Shown one piece after another: positions 1-7,930 of a DNA stretch of 64,000 nucleotides. Where the stretch lies: positions 1,426,001 to 1,490,000 of the forward strand of contig NZ_JAGS01000001.1 in the NCBI RefSeq assembly GCF_000526775.1, given 5' to 3'. A program made the position numbers and the translations under genes. The notes beneath the pieces are model-generated. The model had not been told where the DNA came from, ran no database searches, and saw nothing but the letters and a program-made list of their open reading frames with translations. The stretch's first letter is position 1. Each line of letters opens with the position of its first letter. The stretch is from Ruminococcus albus AD2013 (GTDB taxonomy: Bacteria > Bacillota > Clostridia > Oscillospirales > Ruminococcaceae).

Positions 1-1413
1 ATTCAGTGAAGAATACCCCGCCCCGAAGTCGTCCATCTCTATCTCAAAACCAATTTTTCTTAGGGTATGTATAAGACCGAGAAGTCTGTCAGCGTCCTGC
101 GAATAGGCTGATTCAGTGACTTCAAGCTTGATGTCGCAGTACTCCAGACCGTTATTCGTGATGAGCCTGCAAAGCCTTTCGGTAAGGTCAGGATCGAAAA
201 TATCCGCACGGGAGATATTCACCGAAACAGGCAGTGTAAACCTGAACTTGTTTCTCCACATCGCTACCTGCTTTGCAGTCTCCTCCCACACGTAGTTATC
301 GACCAGAGTTATCAGCCCGTTGCCCTCAAACAGCGGTATAAACGTGCCGGGAGGTATCATACCGAGCTCCGGGTGTTCCCACCGCACCAGTGCCTCTGCG
401 CTCATGAGTCTCGGCGGTTCACTGCGAATATCGTATTTCGGCTGATAATAAACCCTAAACTGACCATCTGCCAGCGCATTGCGAAGATCGCCCAGAAGCT
501 TCTGGTCGAAGAGCTCCTTTTTAAGGATATCTTCGTTGTATTTCCTCAGCGGGTTGCGGAAGTCGCTCCGTGCCATTATGCAGGCGGTTCGCGCCCTGTC
601 GATAAGCAGTACAGGCTCAACGTCCTCGGTTCGCTCGTCCACGCCCATTCTCAGATGCACCCTTACACCGGGAGAAAACTCGTCCATCTTTGCCTGAAAT
701 CTGTCCAGCACAGCCCTGTGATCATCACAGTGGGTGCAGTATACTGCAAATCTGTCAGCATCGAAACGACTGGCGATTCCCTCTTTTTCTCTCAGAAAAT
801 CTTTTATGATACTTCCCATGGTCTTAAGCACCTTATCGCCGAATTCTCTGCCGTATAAAGCATTCACAGTGTGAAACTGCTCGATATTCAATACAATTGC
901 ATCCATCTGAAGTTCAGGGTGATTGCTGAACAGACGCTCGGCGTATTCAAAAAAGAAATTCTTGCTGTAAAGATCTGTCAGTTCGTCCTTTTCTGCCGAT
1001 GATATCAGCCTGCGCCCCTCATTCAGCTCGATTATCCTGGCTACACGGGCAAGTATGACCTCGTGTAGGACAAAAGGCTTAGTGATGAAATCTGCCGCAC
1101 CCAGCCTCAAAGCTTCAAGTTCTGCCTCCTCGTAGGAGGTCATGACTATCACAGGTATGCCTTGAAATTCTTCATCAGCCTGAATGGTTTTAAGTACCTC
1201 ATAACCGTCCATCACAGGCATGATAAGATCAAGCATAACTGCGGATAATTCATTTTTATGGCGGCGCATAAGGTCTAAAGCCTGCACTCCGTTTTCTGCG
1301 AAAATGATATCATAATCATTCTCCATGATGATTTCCAGAGCATCTCTGTTGATCTCCTGATCGTCCACGATAAGAACCTTCTTCGGCCGCTGCATATTAT
1401 TTGACCTGATCAT
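1..1413 (-). CDS. Response regulator with degenerate GGDEF and EAL domains (partial, C-terminus off window)
   Basis: Reading the minus strand from an ATG at 1413 gives 471 codons without a stop to the window edge. A GAGGG ribosome site lies about 8 bases upstream. Residues about 10-125 are a CheY-like receiver (VLIVDDQE, phosphoacceptor Asp62 in VMLDLIMP, Lys in ITKPF). Residues about 150-300 resemble a GGDEF domain, but the signature reads RFDADRF, so diguanylate cyclase activity is unlikely. An EAL domain follows, with intact EALVRW (about residue 338) and DDFGAGYSS motifs, so c-di-GMP phosphodiesterase activity is plausible. The C-terminal part of the EAL domain is missing only because the window begins there. 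It is probably cytoplasmic and tuned by a sensor kinase outside this window. Confidence 0.88.
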   Translation of the reverse strand, partial: MIRSNNMQRPKKVLIVDDQEINRDALEIIMENDYDIIFAENGVQALDLMRRHKNELSAVMLDLIMPVMDGYEVLKTIQADEEFQGIPVIVMTSYEEAELEALRLGAADFITKPFVLHEVILARVARIIELNEGRRLISSAEKDELTDLYSKNFFFEYAERLFSNHPELQMDAIVLNIEQFHTVNALYGREFGDKVLKTMGSIIKDFLREKEGIASRFDADRFAVYCTHCDDHRAVLDRFQAKMDEFSPGVRVHLRMGVDERTEDVEPVLLIDRARTACIMARSDFRNPLRKYNEDILKKELFDQKLLGDLRNALADGQFRVYYQPKYDIRSEPPRLMSAEALVRWEHPELGMIPPGTFIPLFEGNGLITLVDNYVWEETAKQVAMWRNKFRFTLPVSVNISRADIFDPDLTERLCRLITNNGLEYCDIKLEVTESAYSQDADRLLGLIHTLRKIGFEIEMDDFGAGYSSLN

Positions 1414-1540
1414 GATAAGTCCCTCTTTTCTGCTGACGCTTTAGCTGTTAAATCTGACTTTATGTGTGCCCAGAGCTTAATTTCCGTTGTTAGCGGCAGT
1501 ATATGACCATAAACGGCATCTGCCTATAATAATTTATATT

Positions 1541-1569
1541 ATTATAACATATATTGGTTCGATTTTCAA
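1541..1569 (-). promoter_or_regulatory. Promoter for the EAL response regulator
   Basis: On the minus strand TTGAAA (1569-1564) and TATAAT (1546-1541) are separated by 17 bases, about 130 bases before the response-regulator start. The rest of 1414-1749 is AT-rich and shows no gene. Confidence 0.55.
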
Positions 1570-1749
1570 TACTTATTTAAAAAAAGATGTCAGTTTATCC
1601 ATTTATTTATGATATTTTTGTTTGAGATATTAAACATAAAATACAAATTGTGTACACACTCGCGCATAATTATTACATATCTATATAGTATAACTATCAG
1701 TAAGACGCATGCTGTTTCACATCGTATGATGGAATTTATTTAACCTGTC

Positions 1750-1778
1750 TTTACAATTGCCGAAAGATGTGCTATAAT
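1750..1778 (+). promoter_or_regulatory. Promoter for the DUF4261/HAD pair
   Basis: TTTACA (1750-1755), 17-base spacer, TATAAT (1773-1778), about 50 bases upstream of the DUF4261 start. Confidence 0.6.
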
Positions 1779-1831
1779 ATAAAACATATTGCAGAAATGG
1801 GCTCGCCCTACTAGACACGGAGGTTATGGCA

Positions 1832-2590
1832 ATGGCTGAAAATACAAATAACAACGATAAAAAAGAAGGCAACGTTCTTGCGGGCTTTGTGCTCTATAAG
1901 GACGCTAATATGGACTGGGCAAGGTTCAAAAAATCACTGAAAGATGACTGGGGCATCGAGACAGATGACGAGGTCAAGGACAATGCGCTGGTTTTCCACA
2001 CCGAGGGTATGGTAGTGGCTTGTTCACTTATGCCCAATCCTGTACCCAACAAAGAGGCTGAAGAGTGCGCCAAGAACAATATCCTCTGGAAAGACGGTGC
2101 GGCTGAGGTAGCTAAGCATCAGGCTCACGTAATGATGGCTGTTATGAACAAGTTCGACGGCATGGAACAGGCTCTGCTTTTTGCAAAGATAGCATACAGT
2201 CTGCTGAAGCTTGACAACGCCATCGGCATATACAAAAATCCCACGGTATACGAAAAAGAATTCTATATGAACTTTGCAGAAACTATCAAGAATGATGAAC
2301 TTCCCGTGCCGATACTCCTTTATACAGGAATGTATCTTGCAAAGGACGGTCTCTGCGCTTTCACACAGGGCATGACTTTCTTTGGCATGAACGAACTGGA
2401 GATAATCGACAGCAAACAACAGCCCGATCAGGTGGTAAGCTTTATGTTCTCTATTGAAGAGTATGTACTCAGCGAACACGTTGAACTCAAGGACGGCGAG
2501 ACCATCGGTTTCTCCGAGGAACAGAAACTGCCCATAAGCGTGGGTGACGGTGTCAGCATCAAGGGCATAACTGCTAAGATAGGTTTCTGA
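1832..2590 (+). CDS. DUF4261 domain-containing protein
   Basis: A soluble protein of about 252 residues that I recognise as DUF4261-like from its overall sequence (CSLMPNPVPNKEAEE, then a region about AKHQAHVMMAVM, and a C-terminal ISVGDGVSIKG turn). The function of the family is unknown. Two ATGs are available, at 1826 and 1832; GGAGG at 1819-1823 is only 2 bases from the first but 8 bases from the second, so 1832 is preferred. The stop is one base before the HAD gene, so the two are probably co-transcribed. There is no signal peptide or membrane segment. Confidence 0.75.
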   Translation: MAENTNNNDKKEGNVLAGFVLYKDANMDWARFKKSLKDDWGIETDDEVKDNALVFHTEGMVVACSLMPNPVPNKEAEECAKNNILWKDGAAEVAKHQAHVMMAVMNKFDGMEQALLFAKIAYSLLKLDNAIGIYKNPTVYEKEFYMNFAETIKNDELPVPILLYTGMYLAKDGLCAFTQGMTFFGMNELEIIDSKQQPDQVVSFMFSIEEYVLSEHVELKDGETIGFSEEQKLPISVGDGVSIKGITAKIGF

Positions 2591-2591
2591 T

Positions 2592-3245
2592 ATGGATTTT
2601 ACAAGATTCAAGGCGGCGGTCTTTGACCTGGACGGCACACTCATACGCTCAAAAGGAGTGTGGAGCGAGATAGACCGCCTTTTTTTCAAAAAGCGAGGAA
2701 TGGAAGTCCCTGAGGGTTACTACGAAGCCGTTTCAACCAAGGATTTCAGGGCAGCTGCAATTTATACAAAAGATTTGCTGAGACTTGATGACAGCATAGA
2801 AAGCATAATGCAGGAATGGCACGACATGGCAGTGTACGAGTACACCCATATCATCGACGAGGTGGACGGTGCAGCGGATTTTTTGCGGTATCTTTCTGAT
2901 AACGGCGTGAAGCTGGGTCTGGCGACTGCAAATTCTGCGGCGCTGTATGAACCTGTGCTGAAACGACTGGGAGTGCTGTCACTGTTTGAGGGTTTCGCCA
3001 CCACAGAAGAAGTCGGACGCGGCAAGGGTTTCCCGGACGTTTACGAGCTTGCCTGCAAAAGGCTGGGCACCACTTCAGATGACACCATAGTTTTTGAAGA
3101 TTTGCCCGAGGGAATACGCGGTGCAAAGATAGGCGGTTTTGCTTCAGCTGCCTGCATGGACGAGCTCAGCGGCTCTGAAAAGGCTATAATGCTGAAAGAA
3201 GCAGACATCTGTTTTGAGAACTATCGGGAACTGCTTGCAAAATAG
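2592..3245 (+). CDS. HAD-superfamily phosphatase, beta-phosphoglucomutase-like
   Basis: A 217-residue HAD hydrolase. Motif I is DLDGT near residue 11-15 (nucleophile plus acid/base Asp), motif II is the Thr in LATANS, motif III is the Lys in GKGFPDVY, and motif IV is FEDLPEGI. The helical cap between motifs I and II fits the subclass I, beta-PGM/phosphatase group. The substrate cannot be read from the sequence; family members act on sugar phosphates and other small phosphomonoesters. The start directly follows the DUF4261 stop, which suggests translational coupling. Confidence 0.85.
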   Translation: MDFTRFKAAVFDLDGTLIRSKGVWSEIDRLFFKKRGMEVPEGYYEAVSTKDFRAAAIYTKDLLRLDDSIESIMQEWHDMAVYEYTHIIDEVDGAADFLRYLSDNGVKLGLATANSAALYEPVLKRLGVLSLFEGFATTEEVGRGKGFPDVYELACKRLGTTSDDTIVFEDLPEGIRGAKIGGFASAACMDELSGSEKAIMLKEADICFENYRELLAK

Positions 3246-3297
3246 TGAACATAAGATTAACATATATCGTTTATTTTGTTAAACTTCATTTTCCCTA

Positions 3298-3326
3298 TTG
3301 ACAACTCGCCTATATAATGCTATAAT
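3298..3326 (+). promoter_or_regulatory. Consensus promoter for tRNA-Arg
   Basis: TTGACA (3298-3303), 17-base spacer, TATAAT (3321-3326), with transcription expected to start about 10 bases before the tRNA. Confidence 0.8.
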
Positions 3327-3341
3327 ATTAGAGTTGATTGA

Positions 3342-3415
3342 GCGCCAGTAGCTCAGCTGGATAGAGTGACTGGCTACGAACCAGTAGGTCGGGGGTTCGA
3401 GTCCCTCCTGGCGCA
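3342..3415 (+). tRNA. tRNA-Arg (anticodon ACG)
   Basis: Complete cloverleaf. The acceptor stem is GCGCCAG/CTGGCGC (3342-3348 with 3408-3414), discriminator A3415. The D stem is GCTC/GAGT, and the anticodon stem is ACTGG/CCAGT with loop CTACGAA (anticodon ACG at 3376-3378). The T arm contains GGTTCGAGTCC. The CCA end is not encoded. It stands alone with its own promoter and terminator, immediately before the first IS element. Confidence 0.97.
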
Positions 3416-3429
3416 TACATCACAAATAG

Positions 3430-3463
3430 GCACTTTGAGTAACATCAAAGTGCTTATTTTTTT
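3430..3463 (+). terminator. Rho-independent terminator of tRNA-Arg
   Basis: Nine-base-pair stem GCACTTTGA/TCAAAGTGC (3430-3438 with 3445-3453) followed by TTATTTTTTT. Confidence 0.85.
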
Positions 3464-3511
3464 GCCGATTTTTGCCGAATAATTCAATATTGGAAAAATT
3501 TTGAAAAACAT

Positions 3512-3544
3512 AAAAAAACGCAGACCCAAGTTATCAGATCTGCG
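3512..3544 (-). terminator. Terminator facing the tnpB/omega-RNA transcript
   Basis: On the minus strand CGCAGA/TCTGCG (3544-3539 with 3524-3519) is followed by seven T residues (3518-3512). It lies just outside the IS element, so it could end a read-through transcript from tnpB that carries the flanking guide sequence. Confidence 0.5.
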
Positions 3545-3580
3545 ATTTCTTTATTCGGCTTTGTCCCGTCTTTCTTCAAT

Positions 3581-3700
3581 GTGAAGCCTCACACGACTAA
3601 AGTCGCGTGCTTCCTATAGTGTCCTAGCGGACATGCCCACTTTAGGTGGGCGGACTACGTTTCTACCATACAGCCTGAACTCAGAAAATTATGCTGTTTG
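3581..3700 (-). ncRNA. Candidate omega RNA scaffold of copy 1
   Basis: The 3' end of tnpB runs into a densely structured tail. On the tnpB strand there are stem-loops GCCCAC/GUGGGC (3651-3635), UGUCC/GGACA with a four-base loop (3633-3620) and a terminal hairpin around CGCGACTTTAGTCGTG (3609-3592). In TnpB systems such a tail is the omega RNA, and the guide is the sequence just beyond the element end (here 3580 downward). Differences from copy 2 keep these stems paired through G-U wobbles, which supports an RNA made from this strand. The 5' limit is unknown. Confidence 0.5.
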
Positions 3701-5014
3701 AGCAATAAATTCCGCATTCAGGTTAACTAAGGTAGAGAACGTGCAGGTGCTTCTCTTACTGCATTGAGGTACTTTAGCCTCAATGAGCAACCTTGAATTC
3801 TCATCCAAGGATTTTAATATTTCACGTATGAAGTATCTTGCCCCTATATTATACGAAGCAGATAGATCACAGTTGTAGGTCTTGCCATTTTGAAATTTGC
3901 ATAGCTCATAGGTATTGAAACCACCAAATTTACCACGAAGTACAAAACCACTGCCATCGTAGGCAAGGCGTGACGTATTCCATGCACAGATATGGCTTAC
4001 TCTCATACCTAGTCTGTGAACTTTATTCGTTACAATAGACTGAACTTCCTGACTGCGCCACAGCTTGAGTTTCTGCTTTTTAGAACCGCGGACCTTACCG
4101 TTCTTGTCTAAATGCTCAAATACAATAACATCTGCATTATAAAGAACGGCTATATCTACGATGCAGGCAGCAGTTTTAGTGGCAATGTCGTGATTGATTC
4201 CTTTGGCTTTTGCCCAAAGCCTTGGTGTTTTATAGTTACCATGCTGCTGAGCTTTTTTTATACGGTTAACACAATGCATAAGATGGTCTGTTTCTTTGGT
4301 AAGCTTATAAAAATGCCTTCCAAGAATAGTGCCATCTGAACGCATTACGGAAATCGTAGCTGCGGTGTTTATTCCAAGATCTACAGCAACAATGGTCTGC
4401 TCGTGTACAGATGTATCTGCCAGTTTGGTCTTTTCTTCAAATGGGAAGTCCAAAAACCACTCCTTGCCTCGTTTTTGAAGTGTTGGAGCGCATTGCTTGC
4501 GAAAACTGCAATGTCTGTATATATAATCCATATCAGACTTTTTAAGGTTTATAGTTATCCAGTCCCATGTATTACGGGTATAGACTTTGATCTGGGCAGT
4601 ATAATAACCAGTCTGTTTGTACATTACTGTACGATACATTGACGGAAATGAATAACCTGCTTTTGGATACGATGGTTCTCTTCCGACCGGATCTTTGATC
4701 CAGTTATCGAGATTGGTTTTGTAAGATGATACCTTGCCTATAGCCTCGTTAATAGCACCACGGCGCAGATAGCTTGGCATCTTATAGAATTTGGCATCAA
4801 AATCATAAATTGGATCGGGATTATCTTTTGTAGCATGAATAAGTGTTTCGATATATGTGAGTCTACTCACCCCTTTGAATGTAACAATGTTATCCCATTT
4901 ATCAAGACATACTTTGATAAGGTAATCTACAGCATGTCTGTATACGATAACGGTATCTTTAAAGATGTTGTTGTAATGCTTGATCTTAACGCTGTAAGTC
5001 GTATATATCTGCAT
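3689..5014 (-). CDS. tnpB: TnpB, RNA-guided RuvC-type endonuclease of an IS200/IS605 element (copy 1)
   Basis: A 441-residue TnpB-family protein. The N-terminal half is the REC/WED-like part and the C-terminal half is RuvC. The three acidic residues are visible: Asp in VAVDLGINTAAT, Glu in VIVFEHLDK and Asp in NCDLSASYNIG. The usual zinc ribbon is degraded: where relatives have two CxxC pairs, this protein reads TSRLAYDGSG and later only isolated cysteines (ELCKF, YNCD). The product is expected to cut DNA next to a short motif using an omega RNA from the element's 3' end. The second copy (53374-54699) differs at about 17 residues by eye. The start follows GGAGGG at about 10 bases. Confidence 0.9.
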   Translation of the reverse strand: MQIYTTYSVKIKHYNNIFKDTVIVYRHAVDYLIKVCLDKWDNIVTFKGVSRLTYIETLIHATKDNPDPIYDFDAKFYKMPSYLRRGAINEAIGKVSSYKTNLDNWIKDPVGREPSYPKAGYSFPSMYRTVMYKQTGYYTAQIKVYTRNTWDWITINLKKSDMDYIYRHCSFRKQCAPTLQKRGKEWFLDFPFEEKTKLADTSVHEQTIVAVDLGINTAATISVMRSDGTILGRHFYKLTKETDHLMHCVNRIKKAQQHGNYKTPRLWAKAKGINHDIATKTAACIVDIAVLYNADVIVFEHLDKNGKVRGSKKQKLKLWRSQEVQSIVTNKVHRLGMRVSHICAWNTSRLAYDGSGFVLRGKFGGFNTYELCKFQNGKTYNCDLSASYNIGARYFIREILKSLDENSRLLIEAKVPQCSKRSTCTFSTLVNLNAEFIAQTA

Positions 5015-5032
5015 ACTGCAGACTCCCTCCTT

Positions 5033-5408
5033 CTACTTGTTTTTTTTGAGAATTAATGTAATCTGTTACCTGTTTAAGACTTCTGTCGCTTACAGTTGCT
5101 ACAAAATACGATGGATTCCATATATATTATAGCAGATTTTTTTAAGAATTTAAAATTTTATATACTTAAAAGTTTTGCTGTGATTGTGTCACGCGTGACA
5201 CAATCAAAATTTAATTATTTTTTTAGATCTAAGAAGCAGAAAGACAGCTGATCTTACTCACTTAGCTGTCTTTCTCTTAAGAATTATAGTATCTGACATT
5301 CTTAATTGAGGCTTACAGTTTACAAGACGAAGTATATGATCAGGACTTCCTGTATTTGGTAGCTCTTACGATATGGTATTACAATGAATATACATACCCT
5401 CGACCATG
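5033..5408 (-). pseudogene. tnpA: tnpA (Y1 transposase) relic, copy 1
   Basis: Two pieces of an IS200/IS605 TnpA survive upstream of tnpB on the same strand. The 5' piece (from 5408) reads GRGYVYSL-stop-YHIVRATKYRKS, the family's N-terminal strand with the stop replacing one codon. The 3' piece (to about 5033) reads YIWNPSYFVATVSDRS and then LKQVTDYINSQ, the family's C-terminus, in an otherwise open stretch. The catalytic middle (HUH and Tyr) is missing and its place is taken by palindromes. A run of eight A residues here versus seven in copy 2 shifts the last codons. The gene cannot make a transposase. Confidence 0.78.
5181..5305. repeat. Three palindromes inside IS copy 1
   Basis: A perfect 26-bp palindrome centred on ACGCGT (5181-5206), a hairpin with 12-bp arms AGAAAGACAGCT (5238-5249 with 5264-5275), and an 8-bp one TTAAGAAT/ATTCTTAA (5277-5284 with 5298-5305). 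They occupy the place of the missing middle of tnpA. Counterparts exist in copy 2, with arms that differ in sequence but stay paired. Confidence 0.8.
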
Positions 5409-5428
5409 CACAACAGAATGTCTAGAAA

Positions 5429-5470
5429 TGCCGCCTAACTCATGACTAAAGTCACGAGCGTGCGGCGGCA
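5429..5470. repeat. Left-end subterminal palindrome of IS copy 1 (decayed)
   Basis: TGCCGCC/GGCGGCA arms enclose ATGACTAAAGTCAC. In copy 2 the stem is perfect over 13 bp; here the inner part is changed on one side (GAGCGTGC instead of GAGTTA), so this end may bind transposase less well. Confidence 0.75.
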
Positions 5471-5660
5471 AAATCGTCAATATTCTTAGATATTATGCGG
5501 CAGACTTCCCTTTCGGGATGAGTCTATATTGACCGTTGTGAAACCTGTGATATATGATATACTTCACTCCTGTTTCCGCCTGAACACAATTGGCAAGAAA
5601 AGACTAACAAACCGGCATTGCATTATATCAGAAGTTTTTTCAATGTTGCTCTTAATATAA

Positions 5661-5698
5661 CAAAAAGCACCGTACCTCTTGAACTTTAGTACGATGCT
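5661..5698 (-). terminator. Terminator of the ECF transporter operon
   Basis: On the minus strand AGCATCGTAC and GTACGGTGCT (5698-5689 with 5675-5666) form a stem with one mismatch, followed by TTTTTG. The stretch between IS copy 1 and this hairpin (5483-5660) shows no gene. Confidence 0.75.
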
Positions 5699-5712
5699 TA
5701 GTCATATTCAGT

Positions 5713-7218
5713 CTACTGACATTCTCTCAGATATTTGAGCCTGCCTTTTTCAATACAGAGAATATAATCACAGCAAAGCGAGATAAGCTCGGGATCATGA
5801 GTCGATACGATGATAACCCTGTTATCCTCAGCAAGTTCCGAAAGCATTTCTGCCACAGCCATCATATGCGCTCTGTCAAGCCCTGATGTCGGTTCATCAA
5901 AAAGCAGTATCTCACTGTTTGCCGCAAGTGCAGATGCGATCGCCACACGCTGCTTCTGTCCGCCCGACAAAGCCATGGGATGAGTATCCTCATATCCATA
6001 AAGTCCCAGATCACTAATGATCTTATCAGCTTTCGCTTTATCTTCCTCGTCCATCGAGAGCATTACCTCCGCCCTCACGCTGTCTGTGAAAAGCTGGTGG
6101 TTTACGTCCTGCATGACCATATAGCATTTTTTTACTATCTTTTTGCCCGAGGCGGTTTCACCGTCAGAAATTATTTTCAGAGTGCAGTCCTTTTCAAGAC
6201 CGCATATGCATCTCAGAAATGTCGTTTTGCCGGCACCGTTTTTCCCTATAAGCCCGATGACTTTTCCACGTGGCAATTCAAGTTCGGGTATGGCAAGGGT
6301 GTACTGTGCCGAGTCCGCCGCATTGAGCTTTTTCTTGCGGAAAAAGAATTTTGGCATATCATAGGTAAAGTACATATCCTTTAATGAAATGCTGTTTTCG
6401 TATCCCTTGATACTTTTATTATCCGAGCATTCATTTTCCGAGAATATGCACTGACCGAATTCCTTTATATACTTTTCTTCCACAGAGGTTGGTCTGAGAC
6501 CAAGTTTTGAAAGATCCTGTGCCGTAAGCCTGCCAAACTCTTCTCTGTTCCATTCCTGCCAAATCCTGCCGTCTTTCATGAAGATAACTCTGTCAACGAT
6601 ATCTTTCACATACCAAAGGCGATGTTCCGAAATGACTATTGTTTTACCTTTTGATTTCCAGTATTTTATTACTTCTTTCAGCTCATCTATCGCTTTCCAA
6701 TCCAGGTTCGAGGAAGGTTCATCAAGCAGCATTATCTCCGGCATCAGTGCCGATACACTAGCGCAGGCTATCTTCTGCTTTTCACCGCCAGAAAGATCAA
6801 ACAGGTTTTTACCGAGCAATGGTCCAAGTTCAAGTTCTTTTACGACTTCATCTTTTCTTCTGATTATCTCTTTCGGCTCCAAACCCATGTTTTCATTGCC
6901 GAAAGTTATCTCGCCGTCCGTATCTACCGAGAAAAACTGGCTCCTGGGATTTTGAAAGACCGTACCCACAACACTGGCAAGATCGTAAAGCTCGATCTTT
7001 GGAACATCTTTGCCGTTTACAATTATACTGCCTGTCAGCTCACCCTTGTAATAATGAGGGATAAGCCCGTTTATCAGTCGCAGGACGGTAGTCTTTCCAC
7101 AGCCGGATGCTCCACATAGCAGTACGGTCTCCCCTGTCTTTATCTCAAGAGAAAAATCGTGCAGACCTGCCTCTTCTGAGCCTTTGTATTGAAAGTTCAC
7201 ATTATTTAAACTTATCAT
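5713..7218 (-). CDS. ECF transporter ATPase with two fused ABC domains
   Basis: A 501-residue energizing subunit with two complete nucleotide-binding domains. The first has Walker A GASGCGKTT (about residue 36), signature LSGGEKQK and Walker B IMLLDEPSSNLD. The second has Walker A GKNGAGKTT (about residue 325), signature LSGGQKQR and Walker B ILLFDEPTSGLD. This equals EcfA and EcfA' in one chain. It hydrolyses ATP to drive the membrane pair encoded just upstream (gap of 7 bases to ecfT). The three genes form one minus-strand operon behind the promoter and operators at 8545-8626, which are of the metal-regulon type, so the cargo is probably a metal complex or a metallophore. The substrate is inferred only. 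Confidence 0.92.
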   Translation of the reverse strand: MISLNNVNFQYKGSEEAGLHDFSLEIKTGETVLLCGASGCGKTTVLRLINGLIPHYYKGELTGSIIVNGKDVPKIELYDLASVVGTVFQNPRSQFFSVDTDGEITFGNENMGLEPKEIIRRKDEVVKELELGPLLGKNLFDLSGGEKQKIACASVSALMPEIMLLDEPSSNLDWKAIDELKEVIKYWKSKGKTIVISEHRLWYVKDIVDRVIFMKDGRIWQEWNREEFGRLTAQDLSKLGLRPTSVEEKYIKEFGQCIFSENECSDNKSIKGYENSISLKDMYFTYDMPKFFFRKKKLNAADSAQYTLAIPELELPRGKVIGLIGKNGAGKTTFLRCICGLEKDCTLKIISDGETASGKKIVKKCYMVMQDVNHQLFTDSVRAEVMLSMDEEDKAKADKIISDLGLYGYEDTHPMALSGGQKQRVAIASALAANSEILLFDEPTSGLDRAHMMAVAEMLSELAEDNRVIIVSTHDPELISLCCDYILCIEKGRLKYLRECQ

Positions 7219-7225
7219 ATGTTTA

Positions 7226-7930
7226 TCACCCGATATTTTTCGCAGCCATAAATAAAACTGTTGATACAGTAAAAACCGCCATAGTGGTATAGTCGATAAT
7301 TCTGAGTTTCAGTTCCTTGGCGCTGGTACGTTTTATCGGTGCACCAAGTCCCCTGGTAACCGCCGCTGCCGATAATTCATCGCCTATATTGACACACGAG
7401 AACATCACGGGTATAAGGCGGTATTCTATCATCTTTGTAACCTTGCCGCCGCCCATTGCAATTCCTCTCATGCGCATGGCATCGTTTATATTCTCGTACT
7501 CCTCCTTGATGGTAGGAAAAAATCTCATGACCACAGCCAGCGAGATAGACACTCCGTCAGGTACGTGCATTTTCTGCATAGCCGACATAAAGTCATTTAT
7601 CTTTGTGGTCCTGATAGCAAACCATGCGGTTATCAATGCAGGCATGAACTGTACCACGATACTGCAATAACCGGTTATCAAAGCAGAAAAAACTCCCCTT
7701 GACTTCACCGTAAGATAATAATGCTGTAATATTAGCGCAGCAGCATACAGTAAAGCAAAACGTATCGACGATGCATATTTGCCTTCCACCATCAGCAGCA
7801 ATATAGGTATTATAGTCACAATTATGCGAATCATTATTTGCAGCGTGTTAAATGCAGGTACCATAACTATCAATGATATGGTAAATATCATGAAAAGCTT
7901 GGTTCGTGGGTCAAGTTCAAGTTTTCTCAT
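7226..7930 (-). CDS. ecfT: ECF transporter transmembrane component T
   Basis: A 234-residue membrane protein with about five hydrophobic segments. It carries the two short Arg-Gly coupling motifs typical of EcfT in its cytoplasmic helices (MRMRGIAMGG and AAVTRGLGAP), which contact the ATPase grooves. Its start overlaps the end of the S-component gene by 4 bases (ATGA type), so translation is coupled. EcfT links ATP hydrolysis to toppling of the S component. Confidence 0.88.
   Translation of the reverse strand: MRKLELDPRTKLFMIFTISLIVMVPAFNTLQIMIRIIVTIIPILLLMVEGKYASSIRFALLYAAALILQHYYLTVKSRGVFSALITGYCSIVVQFMPALITAWFAIRTTKINDFMSAMQKMHVPDGVSISLAVVMRFFPTIKEEYENINDAMRMRGIAMGGGKVTKMIEYRLIPVMFSCVNIGDELSAAAVTRGLGAPIKRTSAKELKLRIIDYTTMAVFTVSTVLFMAAKNIG

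Larger units (their letters stand above)
3581..5475 (-). mobile_element. IS200/IS605-type tnpB element, copy 1
   Basis: The ends were set by aligning this copy to the second one at 53266-55165: identity stops abruptly just outside TTCAC at the tnpB 3' side (3585-3581 on the minus strand) and around TTGAC at the other side (5480-5476). The element holds tnpB, a tnpA relic and several hairpins. Both ends carry the same stem-loop core GACTAAAGTC near the terminus, as expected for IS200/IS605 ends recognised by a Y1 transposase. With no working tnpA inside, movement would need a transposase in trans. There are no terminal inverted repeats or target duplication, which is normal for the family. Confidence 0.85.

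Noticed and set aside
373..858. Plus-strand frames of 161 and 72 residues at 373-858
   Set aside because: They are the reverse of the EAL response-regulator gene, which reads continuously on the minus strand with clear domains.
3342..3415. tRNA-Arg as an attachment site for an integrative element carrying the metal island
   Set aside because: I looked for a repeat of the tRNA 3' end near 53-56 kb and saw none, and there is no integrase, relaxase or conjugation gene in the window.
3581..5475. CRISPR-like array formed by the repeated hairpins near the tnpB elements
   Set aside because: The repeats are single palindromes at element ends, not regularly spaced direct repeats with spacers, and no cas gene is present.
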